Source: an uncultured Pedobacter sp. (GTDB lineage Bacteria; Bacteroidota; Bacteroidia; Sphingobacteriales; Sphingobacteriaceae). From it: DNA of 12,750 bases. The number at the start of each line of letters is the position of its first letter. Positions within the stretch are counted from its first letter, which is position 1. The position numbers and the translations under genes are program-made. The notes under the pieces are model-generated. The model was given only the letters and a program-made list of their open reading frames with translations, was not told the origin of the DNA and ran no database searches. The stretch spans positions 1 to 12,750 of the forward strand of contig CALLKE010000113.1 of the NCBI GenBank assembly GCA_938008555.1, written 5' to 3'. Of this stretch, positions 7,361 to 12,750 are shown one piece after another.

Positions 7361-8581
7361 GTGAGCCAGAAAAAGATCATTATCGTCAGCATTATTATGC
7401 TGATTGCACTCTCCACTGTGGTTACACTTTTTAAAATCTTTTCAGCCAGCTCCGGTGACTCATTAAATCATCCACACGAATCCCATGAAAAAGACGAAAA
7501 GCATAGCAAGGAAAATTCTGAAGAAAAAAGCATTACCCTATCCCCAGATCAAATCAAACGATTTGACATTCAGACGATGATTTTAAGTAAGAGTCATTTC
7601 CAAAAAAGACTCACTTTTCCCGGTCAAATTACCCTTAATGAAAACAAGGTGACCCACGTTGTGCCTTCTGTTCCTGGAACCGTTAAAGATATTTTAAAGG
7701 GGCTAGGTGATACAGTAAAATTAGGTGAATCCCTTGCAACGATTCAAAGTCGAGAGATGGCTGAGGCAAAATCAGCCTATGTTTCAGCGCATAAAAATCT
7801 TAGTTTGCAAAAAGATCTTTATGAACGTGATGAAAAACTTTGGAAAAAAAAGATCAAGGCTGAAGTTCAATTTATTCAAATACGCAATCTTTATGAAAAC
7901 GCTAAAATTAATCTTGAGCAAGCCAAACAAAAACTTTTAGCATTGGGTATGACAGAAGAGCAAATTAATAAACTCGCTGATCAAAATACCCCCTTAAATC
8001 TTTACGCCATTGATGCACCTATTGAAGGGAAAATTATTGAACGGCACCTCACCCTTGGTGAAGTTATTTCAAACGATAAGCAAGTTTTTGTGATTGCAAA
8101 CCTTGATACGATTTGGGTCAATCTTGCTATATCCTCTGAAGAACTGCCTATGATTAAAAAAGATCAAAAAGTTGATATCTTTGCCCATGGCGGGCAACTT
8201 ATTTGTTCTGGAAATATCATGTATGTAAGCCCCGTGATCAATGAAGAGAGTCGAACAGGTCTCGCGATCATTGAGCTTTCGAATACAGAACGTAAACTTC
8301 ATCCCGGTGATTTTATTAAAGCACAGATTGTTGTTGATGAGAGTTCGTCCCTTGCAAGCCTTCCAAGCTCAGCGATTCAAAGGGATGAACAAGGACTTAT
8401 TGTCTTTAAAAAGACAGCAGCTGATAAATTTGAACCCCAAAGAGTGAATATCAAAGGAGAAAACACAGGTGACTTTGTCGAAATCATCAATGGAATCAAA
8501 GAAGGTGATGAGATTGTTATCAAAAATTCTTTCATCTTAAAAGCAGAGCTTGGAAAAAGCGAAGCTGAACATTCTCATTGA
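7361..8581 (+). CDS. czcB: CzcB-like periplasmic adaptor (membrane fusion protein) of a heavy-metal RND efflux system
   Basis: A 406-residue membrane-fusion protein. A GTG start at 7361 has GAGGT 10 nt upstream and gives a short basic N-terminus (SQKK) before a membrane anchor or signal segment at about residues 5-25; the next ATG (7397) would cut into that helix. Residues 36-55 are rich in His, Glu and Lys (H37, H39, H42, H48), a likely periplasmic metal-binding stretch, and the C-terminus ends in HSH. A barrel-sandwich half-motif (GTVKDILKGLGDTVKLG) leads into a coiled-coil hairpin at about 130-205, followed by the second lipoyl half and beta-barrel regions. It links the inner-membrane pump to an outer-membrane channel. 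It is followed 16 nt later by the pump gene. CusB/HelB-type function is an alternative; the czcB symbol is at family level. Confidence 0.85.
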   Translation: MSQKKIIIVSIIMLIALSTVVTLFKIFSASSGDSLNHPHESHEKDEKHSKENSEEKSITLSPDQIKRFDIQTMILSKSHFQKRLTFPGQITLNENKVTHVVPSVPGTVKDILKGLGDTVKLGESLATIQSREMAEAKSAYVSAHKNLSLQKDLYERDEKLWKKKIKAEVQFIQIRNLYENAKINLEQAKQKLLALGMTEEQINKLADQNTPLNLYAIDAPIEGKIIERHLTLGEVISNDKQVFVIANLDTIWVNLAISSEELPMIKKDQKVDIFAHGGQLICSGNIMYVSPVINEESRTGLAIIELSNTERKLHPGDFIKAQIVVDESSSLASLPSSAIQRDEQGLIVFKKTAADKFEPQRVNIKGENTGDFVEIINGIKEGDEIVIKNSFILKAELGKSEAEHSH

Positions 8582-8597
8582 GCGGGGATATTCTATT

Positions 8598-11500
8598 ATG
8601 CTTGAAAAAATCGTTCAATGGGTGACACAAAAGCGCTATCTTGTCATTTTTTTAGTTGCATTGATTACTTTGTTTGGGGCCATAAGTCTTAAATTTTTAC
8701 CCATTGATGCGGTGCCTGATATTACGAATAATCAAGTCCAAATTAATACAAGTGTGCCTGGATTTTCACCCTTTGAAATGGAAAAGCAAGTCACCTTTCC
8801 CATTGAAACGGCTCTTTCAGGAATCCCTGGACTGCAATCGACACGCTCTCTTTCTCGTAATGGTTTTTCTCAAGTCACAGCTATTTTTGATGACAGCGTG
8901 AATATTTATTTTGCACGGCAACAAGTCAGCGAGAAATTAACAGAAGCTAAAGAAAACTTACCTCCCAATACAGATCCCAAAATGGGTGTAATTTCCACAG
9001 GTCTTGGTGAAATCTATATGTGGACCTTACAGTTTGAAGATCTAAAAAAGACTAAAATTGAGAATGGTAAGCCTGGATTTCAATCAGATGGGACCTATTT
9101 AACGCCGGAAGGACAACGACTTACAAAGCCTCATGAAAAAGCCGGCTATCTTCGTACACTCCAAGATTGGATCATTAAACCCCAGCTCCGCACTATTCCA
9201 GGTGTTGCAGGTATTGATTCCATCGGCGGTTATGTTAAGCAGTACCACGTTCAACCTGATCCTTATAAACTTATCGCTTTAGGGTTAAGTTTTTCTGATA
9301 TTCAAGACATTGTTGAAAAAAATAACCTAAGCGTAGGCGCGGGGTATATTGAAAAAAATGGTGAATCCTTAACGGTTAGATCTGATGGACGAACGGAAAC
9401 AATCGAACATATTCAAAATATCGTCGTGACCTCTAAAAATGGAACGCCTGTTTACCTTAAGGATGTGGCGCATGTCGAAATCGGAAAAGAACTTCGTACA
9501 GGCAGTGGAAGTGAAAATGGAGCGGATGCGGTTGTGGGGACTGCATTGATGCTCATTGGCTCCAACAGCCGTATTGTGGCCGATGCTGTTGATCAAAAAT
9601 TTCGTGAGGTTATCAAAAATCTGCCGCCCGGCATTCATGCACAAACTGTTCTTAACCGTACAAAATTGGTTGATGCAACCATTAAAACGGTTGGGAAAAA
9701 TCTCACAGAAGGTGCACTTTTAGTTATTGTGATTCTTTTTCTAATGCTTAAAAATTTCAGAGCAGCACTTATTACAGCCTCTGTTATCCCGATCACCATG
9801 CTTATGACATCCATGGGAATGATTGGAACACGCACAAGTGCAAACTTAATGAGCCTAGGGGCTTTGGACTTTGGTCTTTTGGTGGATGGCTCGGTCATTA
9901 TTGTTGAGAATTTATTGCGTCGAATAAATGAAAAATCAACTCATTTAAAAAGGTCACTTCATCTTTCTGAGCGACTTCATGAAGTGGTTGCCGCAACAAA
10001 AGAAATGAGTCGTCCAACACTTTATGGACAGGCGATTTTAATTCTGGTTTATATCCCTCTTTTAACATTTAGTGGTGTTGAGGGAAAAATGTTTCATCCC
10101 ATGGCCATTACGGTGATTGTTGCGTTGATTAGTGCCTTTATTCTTTCAATCACGTTTATACCCGCCATGTGCAGTGTTTTTATTAAAGGTAATCAAGAAA
10201 AACACGCGGATAAATTCCTCTTCAAAGTGATTTGTTTTTATGAAAAAGTTCTCGATTATGTTTTGCAAAAACCAAAAAAGATCCTTTTATCAGCCGTGGC
10301 TGCCTTTGGTTTTTCTATTGTTCTTTTTTTTCAATTAGGACAAGAATTTGTCCCAACACTGGATGAAAAAGACTTGGCAATGCATGCCATGCGTATTCCA
10401 AGTACATCTCTCACAAGTTCTCAAGACCTTCAATTTGAAATTGAAAAAACGGTTGCTGCTTTTCCAGAGGTTTCTTTTGTTTTTTCAAAAACAGGAACAG
10501 CAGAAATGGCCGCCGATCCCATGCCACCGAATGTATCAGATACCTTTATTATTTTTAAACCAAGGGAAGAATGGCCCAATCCTGGCCTTAAAAAATCCGA
10601 ACTTATTGAAAAAATTCAACAAGCAGTATCCTTCATTCCTGGTAATAATTATGAGTTTACGCAACCGATACAAATGCGATTCAATGAACTTATCGCAGGT
10701 GTGCGAAGTGATGTCGCTGTGAAGGTTTCTGGCGATGATTTTAAAACCATGAATAATACCGCTAACCAGATTGCGGGCATCCTTCGAAGCATCAAAGGGG
10801 CTGCAGATGTCAAAGTGGAACAAACAACGGGATTGCCAATCTTAGACTTTAAGATCAATTTTGATAAAATGGCGCGTCTTGGTCTGAATGTGAGCGACAT
10901 TTTAAATGTTATTTCCATTGCTATAGGTGGTAAGGAAGCGGGTGTTGTGTTTGAGGGGGATAAACGCTTTGATATTATTGTCAAGCTTCAAGAGCCTCTT
11001 CGAGGGGATTTTACAGCACTTGAAAATTTACCTCTTTTTCTTAAAAGCCCAGTAAAAACAAAAGATCAAGTATCAAATGCAGAAAAAGAAAAAATCGTCT
11101 CTATCCCTCTTAAGGAAGTCATTGATCTTGTTGTAACGGATGGTCCGAACCAAATCAGCCGTGAAAATGGCAAAAGACGCGTTGTAGTTCAATCCAATGT
11201 GAGGGGTAGTGATATTGCAACATTTGTTGAAAGTGCAAAAAAAGCGATGGATCAATCCATTAACATGCCAACGGGATCTTGGATAGAATGGGGTGGGCAG
11301 TTTAAAAATCTGATTGAGGCAAAAGAACGACTATACTGGGTTGTTCCTGGATGTTTTTTAATGATTTTTATGCTTTTATTTGCAGCTCTAAATTCTGTGC
11401 AAGGTGCTTTATTTATTTTCACAGCCGTACCTCTTGCGCTGACTGGAGGGATTTTAAGCTTATGGCTTCGTGGTATTCCTTTTTCTATTTCTGCTGCCGT

Positions 11501-11816
11501 TGGATTTATTGCCCTTTCAGGGATTGCTGTGCTCAATGGACTTGTTATGGTCACAACAATCAATGAAAATCTTAAAAATGACACGTTAGACAACGCCATC
11601 AAAAGTGGGGCTCTCACACGTCTGCGACCTGTTTTGATGACAGCACTTGTGGCGTCCCTTGGATTTGTACCCATGGCCCTTTCCACAGGTACAGGAGCTG
11701 AAGTTCAAAAACCTTTGGCAACTGTCGTGATAGGTGGGTTAATAACGTCAACATTGTTAACCATGGTTGTGATACCTGTTCTTTACAAATTGTTTTCACG
11801 AAACAAAACAACGTAA
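8598..11816 (+). CDS. czcA: CzcA-like heavy-metal efflux RND pump (HME-RND)
   Basis: A 1072-residue RND pump of the usual CusA/CzcA length. The start ATG 8598 follows GGGGA at 8584-8588; an upstream in-frame ATG at 8550 lies inside the adaptor gene. The N-terminus shows the typical first helix and FLPIDAVPDITNNQVQI. Transmembrane helix 4 carries DFGLLVDGSVIIVEN at 424-438, with D424, D430 and E437 at the spacing of the essential CzcA residues D402, D408 and E415. This matches the divalent-cation (Zn/Co/Cd/Ni) branch rather than the Cu/Ag branch, whose motif is AIGAMVDA-like. Two large periplasmic porter regions and a second membrane block (from about residue 910) are complete. It exports metal ions using the proton gradient with the upstream adaptor. 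The precise metal is inferred; czcA is a family-level symbol. No outer-membrane factor gene is adjacent. Confidence 0.93.
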   Translation: MLEKIVQWVTQKRYLVIFLVALITLFGAISLKFLPIDAVPDITNNQVQINTSVPGFSPFEMEKQVTFPIETALSGIPGLQSTRSLSRNGFSQVTAIFDDSVNIYFARQQVSEKLTEAKENLPPNTDPKMGVISTGLGEIYMWTLQFEDLKKTKIENGKPGFQSDGTYLTPEGQRLTKPHEKAGYLRTLQDWIIKPQLRTIPGVAGIDSIGGYVKQYHVQPDPYKLIALGLSFSDIQDIVEKNNLSVGAGYIEKNGESLTVRSDGRTETIEHIQNIVVTSKNGTPVYLKDVAHVEIGKELRTGSGSENGADAVVGTALMLIGSNSRIVADAVDQKFREVIKNLPPGIHAQTVLNRTKLVDATIKTVGKNLTEGALLVIVILFLMLKNFRAALITASVIPITMLMTSMGMIGTRTSANLMSLGALDFGLLVDGSVIIVENLLRRINEKSTHLKRSLHLSERLHEVVAATKEMSRPTLYGQAILILVYIPLLTFSGVEGKMFHPMAITVIVALISAFILSITFIPAMCSVFIKGNQEKHADKFLFKVICFYEKVLDYVLQKPKKILLSAVAAFGFSIVLFFQLGQEFVPTLDEKDLAMHAMRIPSTSLTSSQDLQFEIEKTVAAFPEVSFVFSKTGTAEMAADPMPPNVSDTFIIFKPREEWPNPGLKKSELIEKIQQAVSFIPGNNYEFTQPIQMRFNELIAGVRSDVAVKVSGDDFKTMNNTANQIAGILRSIKGAADVKVEQTTGLPILDFKINFDKMARLGLNVSDILNVISIAIGGKEAGVVFEGDKRFDIIVKLQEPLRGDFTALENLPLFLKSPVKTKDQVSNAEKEKIVSIPLKEVIDLVVTDGPNQISRENGKRRVVVQSNVRGSDIATFVESAKKAMDQSINMPTGSWIEWGGQFKNLIEAKERLYWVVPGCFLMIFMLLFAALNSVQGALFIFTAVPLALTGGILSLWLRGIPFSISAAVGFIALSGIAVLNGLVMVTTINENLKNDTLDNAIKSGALTRLRPVLMTALVASLGFVPMALSTGTGAEVQKPLATVVIGGLITSTLLTMVVIPVLYKLFSRNKTT

Positions 11817-11839
11817 TGACTATTCGATAATAATAAGTG

Positions 11840-12088
11840 TTAAATCCCAATATCGTATGCTTTTAGCTTATCAAGCAGGTCCATATAATCCTGCAACACC
11901 GGGATCAGCGGATTTTGTTCCTGCAATTCAGCGACTGACTCCTCGATTTTTTGCCATTCTTGCGCAGTGTAATGGGGTGCGGTCGGGCAATTACTTGTCG
12001 GCATTCTCGCGAGATTTGCGCAGCCGCTCAAGCAGACCAGACTTACCCCGATCACGATAAGATTTATTTTGTTCATCCAGTTTTTCAT
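11840..12088 (-). CDS. Rz1-like outer-membrane spanin lipoprotein (prophage lysis)
   Basis: An 82-residue small lipoprotein. A basic, hydrophobic signal peptide ends in the lipobox LSGC with C23 as the lipidated cysteine, giving a mature chain of about 60 residues. The first 98 bp (11991-12088) overlap the end of the upstream gene in another frame, the classical overlapping arrangement of Rz/Rz1 spanin genes. The mature part is less proline-rich than lambda Rz1 and has a helical, acidic segment (KIEESVAELQEQ). A second in-frame ATG at residue 5 could also be used. Spanins fuse inner and outer membranes at the end of phage lysis. Assignment rests on size, lipobox, overlap and position after endolysin and holin genes, not on sequence identity. 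Confidence 0.6.
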   Translation of the reverse strand: MKNWMNKINLIVIGVSLVCLSGCANLARMPTSNCPTAPHYTAQEWQKIEESVAELQEQNPLIPVLQDYMDLLDKLKAYDIGI

Positions 12089-12221
12089 AAGATTCTTGAA
12101 GCTCTAAATTTTCTTCTGCTTGCTCGCGTCTGAGCTGCTCTTTCCCCAGCATATAGGCTAGGAAGGGTTGTATCAGATCGCGCAAAGCTTGCAGTAGTGC
12201 TGACAACCAAAGCGGCATCAT
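11991..12221 (-). CDS. Rz-like inner-membrane spanin (prophage lysis)
   Basis: A 76-residue protein with an N-terminal hydrophobic segment (about residues 3-25, WLSALLQALRDLIQPFLAYM) followed by a highly charged, probably coiled-coil region (about 26-75). This is the layout of small i-spanins, anchored inside with a periplasmic coil. It starts 3 nt after the holin-like gene ends, and its last 98 bp contain the start of the lipoprotein gene. An in-frame double ATG opens the gene; the ribosome binding site is weak, suggesting coupling to the holin-like gene. The N-terminal segment is somewhat amphipathic, so a cytoplasmic phage protein cannot be ruled out. Confidence 0.55.
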   Translation of the reverse strand: MMPLWLSALLQALRDLIQPFLAYMLGKEQLRREQAEENLELQESYEKLDEQNKSYRDRGKSGLLERLRKSRENADK

Positions 12222-12224
12222 TTT

Positions 12225-12416
12225 TCAAGACTTATGATCAATTTTAGCCTGCATGTTTTTATTCATCACCCGACCCACCACATAAGTAATAACCATGGCT
12301 GCAATGCTGGCTACCGATGCTTCGTTGAGGTTAAGTCCAAATTCTGAAGCACCTGCAACAGCGATGCTGCCGATTAAGGTTGCCCAAAATTCAGTGGTTT
12401 TTATTCCTGGTTTCAT
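12225..12416 (-). CDS. Holin-like small membrane protein (prophage lysis)
   Basis: A 63-residue protein with two hydrophobic stretches, about residues 10-27 (FWATLIGSIAVAG) and 32-51 (ASVASIAAMVITYVVG), joined by a short turn with FGLNLNE, and a basic C-terminus (NKNMQAKIDHKS). This suits a small two-helix phage holin that triggers membrane permeabilisation and releases endolysin. GGAG (complement of 12423-12426) lies 6 nt upstream of the ATG. It sits directly between the endolysin gene and the spanin-like pair, the expected place in a lysis cassette. Holins share little sequence, so the call depends on topology and context. Confidence 0.6.
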   Translation of the reverse strand: MKPGIKTTEFWATLIGSIAVAGASEFGLNLNEASVASIAAMVITYVVGRVMNKNMQAKIDHKS

Positions 12417-12438
12417 TTTTAATCTCCAATATTAAAGT

Positions 12439-12734
12439 TTATGCATAAGCTCGTTTCAGCCACCCTTTGAGGAACTTCGCTCGTTTGGGTTTGGTTGCTG
12501 CAAGGGTTCTGTAATATCCCGCTGCTTCTGATTTTAATGCGGCAAGTAAATCCGTCAGATCAGCTTTATTGATGGCCGCTAAAGTTATAGGACCTAAAAT
12601 ACCATCTTCTAAAATATCTTGACCTGTGGCTCGTAAGGCTCTTTGTACCAGCCTATGGGCCCAGTTTGACCCCATATTCACAGAAAGATCAAAAACTTTG
12701 GTCGCAAGATTGACATCTTTGATATCTTTATAAA
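12439..12734 (-). CDS. GH108-type phage endolysin, C-terminal part (5' end beyond contig)
   Basis: The frame is open from the right edge to TAA at 12441-12439. Residues before GTG 12681 continue naturally: FYKDIKDVNLATKVFDLSVN, then the motif VNMGSNWAHRLVQRAL, so the GTG is internal rather than a start. The following DGILGPITLAAIN resembles the peptidoglycan-binding segment of GH108 N-acetylmuramidases (ZliS-like), and FLKGWLKRAYA matches the usual F.kGW..R end of that family. The catalytic Glu would be in the missing N-terminal part. It hydrolyses peptidoglycan during phage exit. The codons at 12735-12750 come from sequencing adapter and are not part of the gene. The family call is from remembered motifs. 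Confidence 0.75.
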
Positions 12735-12750
12735 AGATCGGAAGAGCGTC
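12735..12750. other. Illumina TruSeq adapter read-through (not genomic)
   Basis: The last 16 bases, AGATCGGAAGAGCGTC, equal the start of the standard TruSeq adapter reverse complement. A chance match of this length at the very end of a contig is very unlikely. The genomic sequence therefore stops at about 12734. Confidence 0.95.

Noticed and set aside
8550..8597. Upstream ATG for the CzcA-like pump
   Set aside because: It overlaps the adaptor C-terminus; ATG 8598 gives the canonical MLEKIV start with GGGGA upstream.
11817..11839. Bidirectional terminator between the convergent genes
   Set aside because: No stable stem-loop with a T-run is visible in the 23-bp gap.
11857..12133. Plus-strand open frames opposite the spanin region
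   Set aside because: They are antisense to a coherent lysis cassette and have no signal, domain or ribosome binding site.
12439..12681. A complete 80-residue gene starting at GTG 12681
   Set aside because: The frame stays open and homologous-looking upstream to the adapter junction, so this is a C-terminal fragment of a longer endolysin.

Overview
This looks like an AT-rich (roughly 40% GC by eye) segment of a Gram-negative bacterium. Spanin-like genes and a heavy-metal RND pump both imply an outer membrane. Gene style and composition fit low-GC, often host-associated proteobacteria (Legionellales or Holosporales/Rickettsiales-like), but that placement is an inference. The window ends in 16 bases identical to an Illumina TruSeq adapter, so position 12734 is the end of real sequence and of an assembly contig.

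Region 1 (1-7280) is a two-armed, MarR-regulated accessory island. On the minus strand, a MarR repressor gene overlaps by ATGA a gene for an AAC(6')-like acetyltransferase fused to an ANT-like nucleotidyltransferase; that gene runs off the left edge. Divergently, on the plus strand, is a tightly packed series: SDR oxidoreductase, ABC half-exporter, small GNAT, a three-domain APH-GrpB-GNAT protein, and another GNAT whose tail runs into a broken second GNAT. Neighbours are 1 bp apart or overlap by 1-4 bp. A perfect 7-3-7 palindrome in the shared promoter region is a good candidate MarR operator. Acetyl-, phospho- and nucleotidyl-transferase folds plus an exporter and a redox enzyme suggest inactivation and export of small molecules such as antibiotics or host/competitor toxins. 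No substrate can be read from the sequence.

Region 2 (7281-11816) has a candidate promoter and a two-gene operon for a CzcB-like membrane-fusion adaptor and a CzcA-like HME-RND pump with the three carboxylates of the divalent-metal branch. No outer-membrane partner (CzcC/TolC type) is in the window.

Region 3 (11840-12734, minus strand) is a prophage lysis cassette in transcription order: partial GH108-type endolysin, small holin-like membrane protein, Rz-like inner spanin and an overlapping Rz1-like lipoprotein. It converges on the metal pump gene with only 23 bp between stop codons. I saw no tRNA, rRNA, CRISPR array, insertion sequence or convincing intrinsic terminator.
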